Positions 33,624 through 48,785 are shown, counted from the stretch's first letter. The stretch: DNA of 64,000 nt from Sphagnum magellanicum (GCA_021904315.1 CM038917.1:9222041-9286040); one strand, 5' to 3'. Translations and numbers: made by a program. The notes: generated from the letters alone by a model not told the origin.

Positions 33624-36562
33624 ATGAGTTCAATGAGCAATGGACCTTTGTCTGGAGTAAGCGAAGATCTTTCTGCTGGCATGTTTGGTCTGTCAATTTC
33701 TTTGGATGATCAGAGCAATCTTGGAGCTGGAGAGGCATATCGTGGTACAAGCAATCAGGGCTCTGCTGCAGTACTCTCTCCTCAAAAGAAACCCAGCTTG
33801 GTTGACACTTCTTCAGGTTCTTTTGGATCATTAGGGCGGACATCATTGAATCCACATGCAGCAGAATTTGTACCAAGGGCTTTGAAACCTGCAAGCAACT
33901 TGGTGTCTGTGATTGCTTGGGATAGTAGCAAGCCCACCACTACTGGTTCTGCTAGTGAAAAAGATGGTGTATCACAACTGCACAGAACAAACTCGAGCAA
34001 TTCCAATGCTTCAGATGATGAGTATCGCCGTCTCTTCCGTGCACAGCTTCCAGATGACCTAATGCCAGATTTTGATGTTGGAGATTTTGGAGAGAGTGTC
34101 TCAGATTATGTAGAATCTGCATTCTCGGACAAAGGTTGGGAGGCAGGCAGTGGAAGCACTGCTTCACAAGTGGAAAGCTTCAATTATGATGATAGAATTC
34201 AGCAAAGTGCATTACGGGCAAAATCATACAGCCCTCCTGGAGGGAATGCACCACCAAGATACAACAATGGGCAGCAGGGAGGAACCACATTTCCTGGCAC
34301 TAGTTTTGTGAGACCTTATCTTCCAGACCTTCGACCTTCCATGCAGCAACAGATTTTGGCAAACCGGGAAAGACAGGTCTCAGCTGTATGGCCTGATAGC
34401 AATGAGAGTGTGACAGGTTCCTCCTTTAGTGATTGGGGGGTTGGAGAGAAGACATTTCCCGATGACCTGGGAGGAGAGATTGACCCTATTAGTCTTCTCA
34501 CATCTGAGTTTCCTGGATTTGCATCTGAAAGTCTTGCGGAAATCTACTATGCCAATGGTGGTGATCTGAGCCTCACAATGGAGATGCTTACAGAGCTTGA
34601 GGTGTGCTAGATTTCAGAAATCCTTGCTCTCAGTAGTGAGATCATGAATCATTCTTAAAGTTTGTTGTACTGTTCTGTGTCTGGACTTCACCTCACTCAG
34701 TTAAGGGTACTTTCTTATCAAGACATAAATGCAGTAGTTCTCCCATGTAATCAGATTTTGTATTGGATTTGGGTCAGAGGACTAGGTCAATCACTACTGT
34801 GCCTGTATAAATAAAAGGGTGAATGCTTATTTGAGGTGAAATTAGCTGCAAATATGTGGAAAATGTTGAGTGTGGGCTTCACCCTCATTTGCAGCTTCAA
34901 AATGAAGGAGGTTCCACAAAGCAGTTCCAGTCACCGCCAATACAAGCTCCACCAGCACTGAGGGATTTTCCAGCACTTTCTGCATTTGACAGTTTAAATG
35001 CATCATTGTCCAGCAGCAGGGCAACTGGTGGAGGAGTTGTGGGCGGGGAGTTGAGAGCAACTCCTGCTGATTTTGTAGCTGCTGTACGAAAGCAAGCAGC
35101 ACAACAAGCTGCAAAGTTGCAGCAGTACGAGCAAAATGGTGGGGTTGATCCTTCAATAGGAGCTGCCTTACGTGGGATTATTTCCCAAGGTCAGGGAGTT
35201 GGGGGCTTTCTCCGTGATGCTAGTAGTAGGGGTTCACATGGAGAGAGGTTGGAAGCATATCAGCTGCATGGGCGTGAGTCACATGCACCTCCTCCCCAAC
35301 CCACCTGGCTTGACACTGGAGATTCCATTGGTTAGTTTTTTCTGCCTTAAAGATTACTGAGGATTTGAGCTTATGCTTAAGTTTACTGGGTTATACTGAT
35401 TTGGAGTTGGATTTGGAGTTGGATGTAAATCATTGAGTTGCCCAAGAGTTGAGCAAGAACCTGATGCTGGCTCAGAAGCTTATTTCAAGTTTGCAAGGGG
35501 TGGGTGGGAAGATGAGCTGCTCATTAGGGTCTGAGAGAGGGTTCAACAGCCAGTGTTGATAGGCTTGGCACTTATTCTCATGCAGCAACTATGTACACGG
35601 ATATGCGAGAAGAAGCTCAGGATCATGCTCGTGTCCGCAATGCTTATTTTGATCAGGTTCGCTCTTGAGCAAAGTAATGCAGAGGAAAAAATGGATGGAT
35701 GGGGTGCTGGATCAATCTACTACTATGAGGATCTTGGTCCTGACTAGCACTGAAAAACCATTAGGTGCTGCTGATACATCCATCATCTAGGGGTTTTGAA
35801 AGTTTCATATTTCTGTCATCAGGAGGGTCATATAAGTGCCAGTGTTCTGACTGACTGTTTGGTGGGTGAATTAGGCAAGGCAGGCATATCTCACAGGCAA
35901 CAAAGCTCTTGCTAAGGAGTTGAGTGCAAAAGGACAATGGCACAATGATCAGATGAAAGCTGCCCACAGCAAGGCAGGTGAAGCTATCTTTTGGCAAAGG
36001 TACAGAAAATTTGTACAACCCTAAGTTCCTAGTTGTATTGAGAACACTGCTAGTAGTAGGATTTTATCACACAGAAGTGTAGAAGAACAACTGCTGCTAT
36101 ATTCCAAGTTTTGAAGGTTTGGGGTGCTGAGTATCTCTCTGTGAGCACAAAACAGCTACTCAGCAGTGGCTTTTTCTTCATTTCTTCTAAACAGAATGTG
36201 ACAGTAGGGAGCAGATTTTGCACACGAGTACTTCTGGTGTGAGTTTTTCCTTGTGCAGGAATGCAAACATTTATGGGAATAGTAGCAGCACTTTGGGGCA
36301 ACCACGATTACTGGATCTACATGGCCTCCATGTGAATGAGGCAATTCCAATGTTGAAGCGTGAAATTGGGCAATTACGACTCAGTGTGAGAAGCACACGG
36401 CAGCGGGAACAGGTGTTTATCTGTGTAGGAACAGGGCACCATACCAAGGGCTCTCGAACCCCAGCCAGGTTACCCGTTGCAGTTCAGCGGTACCTGATGG
36501 AGGAGGAGCACTTGCCATTTACTGAAACACAACCAGGCATGCTACGTGTTATTGTAAGATGA
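33624..36562 (+). CDS. CID7: CID7-like PABP-interacting protein: PAM2, CUE, DUF1771 and Smr domains
   Basis: Five exons join in phase: 33624-34601, 34895-35330, 35586-35656, 35875-35999 and 36259-36562, giving 637 residues from the ATG at 33624. A PAM2 motif, SLNPHAAEFVPRAL (about 75-88), binds the MLLE domain of poly(A)-binding protein. A CUE-like ubiquitin-binding helix region, LTSEFPGFASESLAEIYYAN, lies at about 290-325. DUF1771 (YTDMREEAQDHARVRN, then KALAKELSAKGQWHN) spans exons 3-4, and the last exon encodes a Smr domain (LDLHGLHVNEAIPMLKREI, then GTGHHTKGSRTPARLPVAV), a family that includes nucleases. The order matches Arabidopsis CID5-7 proteins, closest to CID7, so a role in mRNA metabolism is inferred. 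The true start may lie further upstream through the 33457-33511 exon, so the first residues are provisional. Confidence 0.88.
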
Positions 36563-39500
36563 CGAAAAAAATTTCCATTGTGTATTACTGGACCTGAGAA
36601 TCCACAAGGAGAAACTGAATCTGGCACCTTCGGCTAGAATGCATGCCCAGGGGTTAGCCAATTGCACATCCTTTTTGTAATGTGAGGCAACAAACACATT
36701 TGAAATACTGGCCAGAGTAGTAGTTGGTACATGTCTCCACAGTAGGTTTAAAACAAAAGCTTTGGTTTTAGAATCTGTTGCCTGCGTAAGGGGACAGAAG
36801 TGTGCAGACAAGAAGAGCACAAGTGATCTAAATCCTGAAGATATAAAATCATACTTTTGTAGGTGTATGTTTGTTAGTTTATTCACCAAATGGAGACAGG
36901 TTTGTGTGTGCATGGTGTAGGTTTACAGTAGGTTTCTCACAAGTTACTTTGTGGGTAGTTTCTTAGACAGCAAATTGACCATGCATCACCCCCCGTGTCC
37001 CAAAGTGTAAAGAATTCTTGGAAACCCTTTTGGGCCAAAGAGGGGACCACTTCAATTCAGAACAGCCAATTTTATTGTAATAATTTGCTTGGCTTCATCT
37101 CCTGATTGTGCTGTTGTTGGTACTGGTAACTTCAATGTCTGGTGTGTGGGTGTTGCCAAAAAGTGTTTCATGTAGGTGGAAGGCAGAGTCCTTGAACTGA
37201 ATGGAGCAATTTCTGTGTGATTAACTCTTTGTAAATTCAGTGCTGCCCAGTGAACTATCTTCCAGGCAGTGTTGGCCGATTGCAATTTTGGAGCAAACCC
37301 TTACCTGGTTTTGTGTTTTTGGGTCCAGGGTCTTGTGTGGCCTGCCTTCACCTCCTCACAATGTTACCATTCATCCTGCTTCAGATCTTCACCCTCTTCC
37401 TGTTGAACTTTTTCATTGTGCAGCTGGTGTGTATCCTTTGCAAAACTCCATCGCATCTTCACCTCTTCTTCCCTGTGTGGAGCTTTCATTGTGCAGCTGA
37501 TGTGCATCCCTTGCTAATGTCAGGTATGTGAATCATGATTCATGGCTCGTGTTTTTTGTGCCAACCAAGAAATCACCCTTTTGTAGCCACCATGTCGTTC
37601 TTGGCTTTGATTTTGAGCAAACCCCTTTTTTTAAATGTTGAACCCCACCTGTGGCAATAATCCTATCATCGTTGCATTGCATGCTTGGAAGCTGTGTGAT
37701 TATTATTGCTGCTTGCTGCTCTATGGTTTTGTCTCTTCTTCTTTTCCTTGTTTGGAGGGTTTTTTTGGCTTGGATTGAGGTTTTTCTTTTGAGCAAGGAA
37801 CAAGACTTGCATTGATTGTTTTGTGTAGTGAAAACGGGCTCTTGGAGGAAAAACAGCTCTTATCTAAAAGATTAGTGACATTTGAGCAACAGAGGTTTCA
37901 GTGGGTGCAATCTAGCATTTCTTATCTCAGTACTTTTTTCTGTGATTTTTGGCTTCCATAATTGTAACTAATAGTTGACCACTGTTTGTAATACTTTTGG
38001 AGCTTTCATGAATCTATTAGATCTTCCTACTAGCTGCTTTCCACCTCCCTTCTGTGAGCCATCATCTACTTATTACTTTCACCCACTGTCTGTGGGGTTC
38101 CTCCTTAGGACTGTAGAAGCAGAATAGTTTCACTCTATCAACCCTCCACATTTTAGACCCATCCTATGCGACTCCTCCATGTTCCAAATTTGTCTTGTGC
38201 TTGGGATCACGCATCAGGCTTGTCATGATGCCACACCTGAATGAATAATCCACAGTCCAGATGGGCATAAACATTGTGTACTCCTCCAATGCTAGATGTT
38301 GTCATTCTCTGATTTTGTTCTGCTTCAGCTACATTTGTTGTGTGTGAAGAGGGTTTGTTTGGTCCTTGCACTGTCTAGGCATGGGTTTTCTTCTTTGCCA
38401 ACAGGCATGAGAATGCTTGTTGAGACAAAATGAACAGAACAACATGTACCCTTGAAAGCTTGTCATCATTCCTCGACTTTTACTATGCTCGCTTACAATT
38501 CCCAAATATTATTTTTCCAAGTTTCTGATTAAGTTGCAGATTTCAGGCATAAGCTTTCTCCCAATGAGGCCATTTGGATGGTCAATTGATCAACCCCTCC
38601 TCCTTAGTGATATCAGCAACAATTTGTGGGGAACAACAGGTCCATTTCATGAGAAAGACTGTGTTGCTGTTGCTACTGTGTCAAATTTTGGATTCAGCAT
38701 GTTTTGGTCATCTAAATTTCATGTACTTTGTAATTACGAACATAAACAATACGTATTTTGATAGATCATAGGTCTAATTTGGCTAGCATATTAGGTAGAC
38801 ATAGTGGTGGTAATTCTAGTTCAACATTCTAGAGAGGAGGGGACAAGTGCTTATGCACATGTACATGGACTACATATTATAGCCACTAACCCTAAACCTG
38901 GAGGACTTGCACTCACACTCAAAGAGATTGGACTCAATAGTGTGGAGTATCCAAATTCCATCACACAACTTTTCCATGTGTAGTCATGTTTTTTGTCAAC
39001 CAATCTTTATTGATTTTAATGCATCATAAGGTTGAATGTGTAAGTGTTTTGTTTTGTCAAAACATGATAGAATAGTGTCATGTGATTTTGGGTTTTGTTT
39101 TGTTGCTTATAGAAGAACACATTCATGTGTTGGGTGCATTAGTTTAGTTATTTGGTTAGATCCCAATTAGTTAGTGATAAACCTAGTTAGCTTAGTTGTT
39201 TGGTTTTTTGTTTTGAATTGTTTCAAGTGTGAACATGGTTCAAGATATTTTATGGATAGGATATAATCTTAATTTGTGTGATTTCAAATCACCAAAACTC
39301 AACATTCTATTGTTGTATGCAAGTTTCTGTGTGTTTTGTGCTCATTGTTTTGTGTGTGGAAGTGTTGGGCTTGGATTCTTGTTTTTATTACGAGTAGGTT
39401 TCAAGATATTTTCATGTTATGTTTTGTATGTGTGATGACAACAATGATTGTAAATGTAACCATAGTTCCCTATTTGATGATAGGGTAGTAATTATGACAA

Positions 39501-40849
39501 ATGACAATGGACATTAATTTGTTGATGGCATTTGCAATGGCAATTGGATGAGCAATCTCCAAGGTAACATTTATATGTAATATTCTTTCACATTTGTTGG
39601 CATCTTGTTGACTAAGGTTATGTCAACTAGTTTGGTCATTGCAGTGGTTGAATATCTTTGTGTACTAGAATTCTTCTTTCCTTCCAACCTTTGACAATCA
39701 TAAGATGTATGGATCAATGTTTTTTTTTGGCAAATTTTCACATCACAATAACCATGTGTAGATGCTACTAAAGGGGTTTTTTAGATTTGTTTTTGCAAAA
39801 TTCACCATAATTTGAGGGAAATGTTTTTATAGTTGCCATGTACATTCATAAAGGTCACAAGCACAAAGCAAGATTTTGAAAAATATCTCCTTTCCTACCT
39901 CACTTGACAAATTTGAAAACAAAATCCCTAATATGTATGGATGTGTGAATTAGAAAACTCAAAACATGATAATAATGTGAAATCGTGTTTACTATATACA
40001 ATGTGTTCAAGATGAGTGAAGTATGTTTTGAAATGCAATGAGCAAATGTAAATGCCTCCATTTTTATCATATCTTATTGTAACATCAACGATTGAAGTAT
40101 GTGTGGTGATGTTAACTAACTTAATGTGCACATTCCATAATGCTCTTGATTACAATCTACTATAGCCTTTATTTTATCATGAACATGATCCAAATTAAGG
40201 TATGGGGTGGTATACTATGTCAATTTTCTTACAACTTTGTATGACATAATCTTTTAATGATGCATGTCATTTGTGTTATTATAACATTTGTTTCAACTTG
40301 CACCATTGTTTGTTACTTACGTGTTTATGGCATAAAATATACCTAGAGCTTGTGCATTCTATATAGTTTTTATTCATGTATGTTCTTGAACCTTTGCATA
40401 AATTGTCGTAACATAATGTCATAGAACATCTCAAGTGGTGACTATCTTGTGCCTACTCAAAATGTATGTTTTTGTGACTATAATACTAAGGCCATGAAAT
40501 GATTATTTTTGTTATTGCTTGCAATTTTTGCAATTGGAAAAAACCAATTTACAATGATGTTGGTTTAGTTGTTATGTTTTACTCAAGACCTTGTCAAGCA
40601 TGATACAAAATACTTTCAATTTATTGTGTTATCCAGAATGATGGTTCACACTTTGATTTGTCTAAACTTTTTTGGGTAGGTAACAATACAAGCACTAACC
40701 TGAAATTTTGACATTGGAAGAAAATAAACAATTTCATTTTTCACAACATTTGTCTACAAAAAGTTGAATGAAAATGTTATAGTGAACAAAGTAAACTAAC
40801 TACCCCATTAGCTTAGTTAGCTAAATACTTAGTAAGTATATGGCTTTAT
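36563..40849. other. 3' flank of the CID7-like gene and intergenic DNA, no gene seen
   Basis: 36.6-38.8 kb has a mixed composition and probably includes the 3' untranslated region. After about 38.9 kb it becomes AT-rich. No ORF reads like a conserved protein on either strand and no repeat ends were found. Confidence 0.5.
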
Positions 40850-41045
40850 ATTAATTGAAGTAGATTAGTACTAGGCTACCTACCTACCTCACCTTATATG
40901 TACATATGTTATATAACCTAGCTACGTAACATTATATATACATTTTACCTAACATTCCTAGCCTAGTTACATAGCTTTACATATACATACCTTGTTTAGC
41001 CTAACTACATAGCCTTATACTATTTTACCTATACTAGCCTATAAG
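40850..41045 (+). repeat. Degenerate repeat built of TACC/TACAT motifs
   Basis: Loose repeats of the form CCTAGCTACATA..ATTATATATACATTTTACC recur three or four times with a period near 55 bp. It starts with a short TACC run (about 40879-40890). Not coding. Confidence 0.55.
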
Positions 41046-41150
41046 ATAAAACCTTGTTTCATTCCATGAGCTAATAACTTTATCAAACTAAATGATCAAA
41101 AAGTTATGTGACAGATAACACCTTGAACAACTATGGCAGGGAAAATTGGG

Positions 41151-41310
41151 TTGGGCATGGTCCTTATTATGGGCAACTCATGCAACCAATATGTGGTTAT
41201 AAGGTTATTGGAGGTGAGAGCAACAACTAGGTGTTGCATGGTCCATGTTGTGGACAATGCACACAACCAACCAAGGGTGGGGGGATAGTTGAAGGTGAAA
41301 CAAACAACCA
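41151..41310 (+). repeat. Two-copy tandem duplication, ~81-bp unit
   Basis: Copies at about 41151-41228 and 41233-41310 share GGCATGGTCC or GCATGGTCC, a TGGRCAA block, GCAACCAA or ACAACCAA, and a GGAGGTGAGA or GAAGGTGAAA end. Diverged and non-coding. Confidence 0.55.
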
Positions 41311-44300
41311 ACACTTCTTTGATATGGTTAAAGTGTCAAATATGAATGAAAGACCAAGAATCCAAAAGTCCAAGCTGTTAAAATGTTTGACACAAATTAA
41401 GTCAAAATAATAGTTCTAAAAGGGTTTTAGAGTTGAAAACAAAAAAGCAAAGGAATAAGGGATTGACACTTCACAAAATGGAAGTAACAAATTAACACAA
41501 GAAAGTTGATGGTGCATGCAAAGGGAAAAACTAATGGGACAATACAATGCGAAACTTCACACCTTGGATCCTCAACATTGTTATTGTGAAGGTGCAAGAC
41601 TAAGACATTTTGGATATTACATAATTGTGTGCATAATTTGACTATCTCCATCATGAACTACAATGGACAATGGTTTAGGAATTGTGTGTTGTGATTCATG
41701 AAAGGATAACAATGTCAACTAAAGAGAAAACATGTGGAACAACCAACATGCCCATTTGGAATGGACAATCCATAATGGTAGAAGCTTCAACATTGGGATC
41801 AAAATGATACCCAAAAGAAGTACACGCAATTGATTAGTGCAGAAGGTGTAGCATGTAAGGTAAATACATATGAACATGGTTGAAAAACATTAATATAAGC
41901 AAAACTAGTAAGTCCTTAATCCACATTGAGTTTTATGTGTATTTGGATTCATCTTTCTAGGTGTATAAGAACAATAAATTAATGGAGGATTATATATAAT
42001 AAGGTAGTTGTAAGACTAGATTCAACGGGGACAAATTGGAATTTGGTGAGTACACTATAACCATAACAAGGATTATTATATTCTTTAATAGGTGGTTGGT
42101 CATGAAATGATGAAGGAAGATTCCATAGAACCAAAGGCCAAGTAAACATAAATGGTATTACACAATTTAAGATTGAATTTGAAGTTATGTGGGGTTTTTA
42201 TCATGTTAAGTCGTCCTCGCAAAAGACAATTGTGTGGAAAATGTATATTCTCGAAATCAACATTGGAATGTGTGGCATCAATTTATTTTGGGTTGTTATT
42301 TTCTCAAATTGTGTCAATTGAATCAAATTAAAGAGAAATGAAGGAACAATATAGCAAGATGTTAAAAAAACATGTGACACAAATGATTGGGGCATTAAAC
42401 ACATGAATGCAACAATGTCAAAATGTTAATAACAAAATTGTTAGCACATCAAGTGACCCCATAGCATAGGCTAGAGTTTTTATTAAGGAATGTAGCCACA
42501 TTAGCAGTAAAGGAGGTGCATGAAGCAATGTAAGGTAATTCCAACGTTTCCACCATGGTTTGAAAAGACAAACAATCCTTATTATTAACTAAAGGAAGGG
42601 AACGTAAACATGAAGGGGAAATAAGATTGGGGAAAACTTGAAGAATGGACTATAGGGCTCATAGTCACCTTGGCCTAATCCAATGGTTGTGTTTCAACAA
42701 AAGGGGGCAAGCCTACATATCTAGGATCCCTCACCACAATTTGAAATAGTTGTGTCCAAGATAAGAGGTAATGGAGGACATGTGAGGGATTTGTTGGTCA
42801 TAAGACCAAAAGAGGTGAGGGGATGTGGGAGATGTTGTAGGTGACATAAGTATTATACATTAAAATACATGTGTTCTATGAATCAAGTATGCATCTACTT
42901 CGATTCTACACATGCCCGCAACAATGTTGCCAATATGGCTCTTGCTTCTGGTCTATGAACATGCATGGTTTAATGATCATGTTATGTCTAATTCAACTTC
43001 CCTCTTATGTTTTTGTCAACATCTATACTAATGGACATCCCCACATTAGACTTCTTGCCCTTTGAAATTTTCAATGTGCTAAAATTGTTAGTCAACAAGG
43101 AAGTGGTTATTTGCATAAAGTCACACACAAATGTTTGAACTAGGTTTTTAGAAAAAAATTAGATGCATGTAAAGGTTGCACTAGTTATTTTGTACCTTGC
43201 AAGTGGCAACAAACACCTCAAAGTGCACATGTTTCACAAGGCATTGAATGAGGCTTGTTTGGGATTAAGTGGGTATAGACTAGTAGGAAGAAGACACACA
43301 ACCTATCCTTTGATAAGGTGTACAAACACCTAGACTTATTATGGAGTTAACAAGGGGGTACATACCTTATAAAGGTGAGATATATGAAATCTATAATTGA
43401 CAAGATGTGAATTTTTCATGTTGGTTATTGGGTGTGAACTTAAGAAAGGGTGCTTGGACATAAAAAACCTTGTGGATACATTTACCTTGGACATCAATCT
43501 TGCAAATTTTCTAAAAGATGTAGTTGAGTAAATGGGTTTTACCAATGTCAATAGTTTACTCTAGTCCATGACTTTATAGTTATGTTATGTTAATATATGT
43601 GGTGAATCAAGATGTGTGATTCTAGGAGCTAAATTTATTCCTCCAAAATATTGTTATTATATAATGCTAAGGTGCGACCAAGGTTTACACGGGTGTGTAA
43701 TTGAAAATAGGGGACCTAATTCAATTGCTAAATCATGTGAATGAAATGGCTATTGTTTTAGGTACAATATCAAGAGTTTAGGGATTAGGGTGTATGCACC
43801 ATGATATATAGGTTGGGGAGGGTTGATATAAGGTGCAACTTGGTGGGATTATGGAAGGCCATGGCAATACATGTCTATAGATGCCAAATAGGAATGATGA
43901 TCCACTATAATTGAAGTTGAAAGATGTAGCAGGTAGCAACCTTGCATGGAAAGGAAAAGACATGCAAAAGGCCAAGTGAGTTCTTGTTGCACCATGTTTT
44001 TTGTAGATACCAAAGTGTTGTTTTGAAGATTGGACTATGGACATTTTGTGCACATTATAGTAAAGATTTTTTGACTTTTATGTAACAATTTGTGCATGTA
44101 GATGAACCCTTGGTTTTGGATGTAGCAAGGTTAGCAATATGACCTCTTTGTGCATATAAACATTTTAATCATTGTGCATCATCCAATTTTAGGAACTAAA
44201 GCTTAACTTTGATCTATGTAAGTTAATATGTGCCCAACCCCTTAATGTAGTTTAAAATTTAGATCAAGTAATGACCTTGGATAACTTGAAATTAATAGGT

Positions 44301-47300
44301 AACATTAACTTTCAAAACCTTCCACAAATCTTTGTGTGGTGCATGTAAAATAAACAATAATCGTAAAATCATCTAGATTAAACCAGTTTGACATGTGGTG
44401 GAAAAACATTAGTGGAAAATAACCAAATAAAAATAACATGTGGCATCACAAGGCACTACATATATCCTTCTTGTTTGATGGGTCCATTCCATATGTTCCA
44501 TTTGGTTGGAAGTTTTTTACCATCAAAACAAACATGTCCCATTTGATGGGGTCGTTGTGACCAATAGAATATACACACATCCCACTCAATTAAAGATGTA
44601 TATCTTTTGTGCATTTTGCTTAGAATGTCACATTTGACTAATAGTAAAAAAATTGCTTTAGTCAATGAACAAGTAAAAAAACCGTTTCATTAAAAAACCC
44701 TTGCTTCCAACAAAAAGACAATTTTTTTGGTCAAAATAGATAGAACAATCAAGCTTGATGGCTTGAAAAGCCATGATTTCATGTAATTGATGATCTAAAT
44801 TGATTACTCAATTCAATTGAATGAACTTCAATTATGGTTGTAAAGACCCATTAATATTGTTGAGATGGTTTAATTGAGTTGCTTGTTTTGAAAGTTAAGG
44901 ATGGAATGGTTTAAACTTGGGTTTAGAAAGAAGATTCTAGAAGGTGAACATGTTTTTGAAATGATGATAGAGGAGATGATTAATTAATTAATTTGCAGGG
45001 TAGTTTGGAGGAAGTCATATAACAACTAAATGTTTAGTTCTAGAAAAATGTTCAAAGAGGTAGAAATGAGATCAATGTAATTAGGCATAAAAGTTTACAA
45101 TGAATCTTCCATCCAAGTACTATAATGAACATTGTAATTGGATTGGACTATGCATGATATTGGGATTGTGTGCACAAAAGTGGAAGGTAATGGTTAAATA
45201 GATCCACATTGTAAGGGGTGGCAATGCATCTAACCTTTACATTTTTGTTGTTATATTTTCAATTAAAAAATATTTTAAACAACTAGCTTTAATAAAAATA
45301 TATTCTATTGCAAAATGGGATTGATGACAAAATGGTAAAGTTTTTGAAAATTACATCAAAATTGAAACAATAATATATTGGTTACAAATGTTCTTGAATA
45401 GAATGACACTTCTAATACTTGTGCCAAATCAAAAAAAAAAGTTGTAACAAAGAACCAAATTCGTTTCATACCCCCATTTGGTGAAATGGCTATAAGGCAT
45501 CAATGTTCATGATAAAGATATCTTGTGTAATTAGACCAACTTGGAGTCTGTGGCAACATCATAGAATAGGAAGGTGTTTAAAATTTAGAACAATTCACCT
45601 CCTAATTATATAGGCTTTGATTGAGGCTTGTTTTGGGCCTTCTTCATTTGTCATGGATTTCACAATGTCCACATGTTTTCTTCTTTCCCTTTCTTAACTT
45701 GTCATTTCGATTTTGGTAGAGATGTTAGTAATTTAGTTTGAAAATGAACTCAATGTCATGCAAACAACAATGTGAAGGAGGGATAAAACCTTGGGAGACA
45801 TATTTTGGCAATGGAGCTCTACAAGGATATTTTTGACAAGGTTTTTCTACCTTTGATTCATGTTGACATCTCTTGCACCGAGCAATCCTTTCAACATAGT
45901 CTTGATATAAACTTTATTTGAAAAGAATGCATCTAGTTTTGGACTATGAGTAAGTTGTGTTTGTTGAATAAGTCTTCCGATTTTATACCATAACACATCT
46001 AAAGGTAACACTAAATAAAAAGGTTATGAATCTCCTCATTCTCATTTTGTAGAGATTGAAATGCAAAAGGTACTTGAATAGTTCTTTTCTTTATATAGAG
46101 AGACTTCTTGTGAAAACCATCATCAAATTCAATTTTGCTTCCATATTTTGCTTGCCAATTGAGGCCTTCGCTCAAGTTTTGGCATCATTAGACTCACCAA
46201 TGTCTTCTCATAGGGAGAGACATGCATATGAATGTACTTGCATACATAAATGATGAGACACCTGCTTCCAATTCTTGAGTTGTGTTCCTTTGTTATTGGG
46301 GGTCCATGTGCCATTTTAACAATAAAACATGTTCTCTTGGTTTTCCCTACAACAATCCCTTCTGCCATCATAATTAGTTATGGAGAATCTGCAATATCAT
46401 TGTTTACACACAAACCAAACTTTAATCAGATCAAATACTTCTAAGCAATTCACATTATTTTTACTCTTCTTTCAAACTCAAGTACCTAAAAAACTTTAGG
46501 GTCAATTCCATACACAAGCATTGCACTTCTCACAAGCAAGCATTGCTTACCTACAATACTTGACTTACTGCAAATTCTATAAACATGGAGTCACTACAAA
46601 TTAAAGCCCATTGCTTACCTACAATACTTGAGTTACTGGATGAGTCTTCAAAAAAAGTTTATCGTCAGTACCTGAAGAACCCAAACTTAGGTTCCATAAT
46701 TTTCTTTCACAGTCCTGGTTCCGGTTCTGAAAAAAATGCAAGTTCTAGTGACTAGTTCTAAGGCTAGTTTAAGCCAAAGGGTGTCGGTTCAAGTCTGGTT
46801 CAAAAGAACCAAAACTCCAAATGTTTAACACTGCAAACATAGAGAATGTTTCAACAATGGTTCTCACTATCCAATTGCTCTTCCTTTCAACTACACTCAG
46901 ACAATCATCAAGAATATGTTGATGGATACGTTCACTACACTCAGTCATAGCCAGGGATGCTTGTCCCACCTACACTCAATCCTTTCCACTTCCATCTGTT
47001 GCCTTAAAGTCCCATTGCAACTGATGAAAGGAGTCGATTGACATTTAGGGTCCTAAAAGTAGCACTAGTGGAGTCCATTAGGCTTTGCATTTGTTGATAG
47101 ATTTAATGTCACAGGACTTTGACAAGTTTTCCATAGTTTCAGCAAAAATGTGTTTTCTTGAGTGTGATTGTCCTTCCTTTATACATTCTTTAAAGCAGTT
47201 GCACTAAACCCTGAACCCTAAGTCGTCAAACCTATGATCAGACTCTTGTGAATGGCGTGGACAACAAATCCCACAAAAGTTTTTCTAAAATTTGTGTTCT

Positions 47301-48785
47301 GACCTGCCATGAACTTCAAGAAATGGTCAATGCAACCACAAAAGGGACTTCCTGCATGTACCAGACATGCCTAATTTCTAAGAAAACTTGGCATTCTAAA
47401 AAAATCATATGCCTAATACATACTATAATGTATTCATTTCCTTGTAAAAAGTTTGATTCTCATCTTACATTTTGATGCCTAATTGCCTTTCCCCAACCTA
47501 CCTATAACCATCATACTTACCACCTTTGTTCCAAGATGTGCAAGTGATCTTTTCCTAGCCTACCACCAGGAGTCATTCCACATGCTTTTCCAAAATCTTT
47601 TCAAGCAATCACCCTTTGACAAGCCAATTCTAGATTAAGGACTAGCAAAGGTTTTTGATGCCTCCCAAATGGTTGATAGTGCTTTATGGTCCTAAAAGAG
47701 ATACTAGAAGGTTTCAAATAGGTTTTCACCAATGTCCCCACTGCCCACCAATGTCACTGCCCACAAAAAACAATTGCCAACTTGATCAGCATTTTAAGAG
47801 AACTTGAGGCCCAACAAAAGAGTGTACCCAAATCTCCACCACTAACCATCATATTCGTTCCAACATATGTTAGCTATGTCTTTGGTGTTTTCAAGGTTCC
47901 TCTTCCTCTCTTTCAACAGCTCAAACATAAACAGTTTGATACTTTTGGGCAATTGAAAACGTGTGAGCTGTTAGGAATTTTGGAAAGAACAACAACCAGC
48001 CTTACAATCATCCCATCGCTCATTTTGCAAGGTACTCCAGATCTTCAAGTGGGCAACATGCATACATCCTAGCAATAAAGTTCTTGGGATGAATTGTGAA
48101 ATTCTAAAAACTTGTTCAAAACCATGTTCAATTTTAGACATTATTATGCCAACCCATGAAAGCTATACAAGTAATGTTTCACATACTTCTTGGATTAGAG
48201 ACTAGAAATGTTCCACATACTTGGATCAGAGACCTTAATTTATTTGACTTAGTCATAAATTCAAAGTAAGTAGACCAGTAAAGAGCTGTGTACCTGTTAT
48301 TTAGCAGCAAGATGTGCAGCATTTCTACAAGACATGCCACAGCAATTTCCACAAGCAGCCCCTGGATGCACAACAGGAAGACAGTTAAAATTTTGTGGCA
48401 GCATTGGATTGGACAAAGATGTTTGAGATTTTGCAAAAACCCATGTGTAACATTGCAATCAATTGGATTGTCCATTTTATCCATAGGAGCTGTGGCAGGG
48501 AAATCAAAACAAAGAAGAGGTCACCATACCTGAGCTTCTATTCATTGAAAAGGCATGATCACTTCATACATTTCCACCCATGCCTGTGATGCAGCAGAAT
48601 GCATATCTTGCATCATCTCATGTTCCCTCTGTTTCTCATCTTTATTTTTCTCACTCTTTCACCTGGAAAGATATTATCAAAAATATATCTATGAGATTGC
48701 AGAGAAATCTGGACAAACCACACTACAAAGGCAACATAGCAATGACTGCAGCAATCATATAATCTGAGAGTTGCTCACAAAGTAG
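41311..48785. other. Long intergenic stretch, no gene seen
   Basis: About 7.5 kb, AT-rich to about 46 kb and more mixed afterwards. All ORFs are short and none looks conserved. A 30-bp direct repeat with one mismatch occurs at 46541-46570 and 46609-46638 (core TTGCTTACCTACAATACTTG). The content may be decayed transposons that I cannot name. Confidence 0.45.

Noticed and set aside
42871-43560. Possible decayed transposase frames around 43 kb
   Set aside because: Short frames with Cys/His residues but no catalytic pattern, no end repeats and no target duplication were found.
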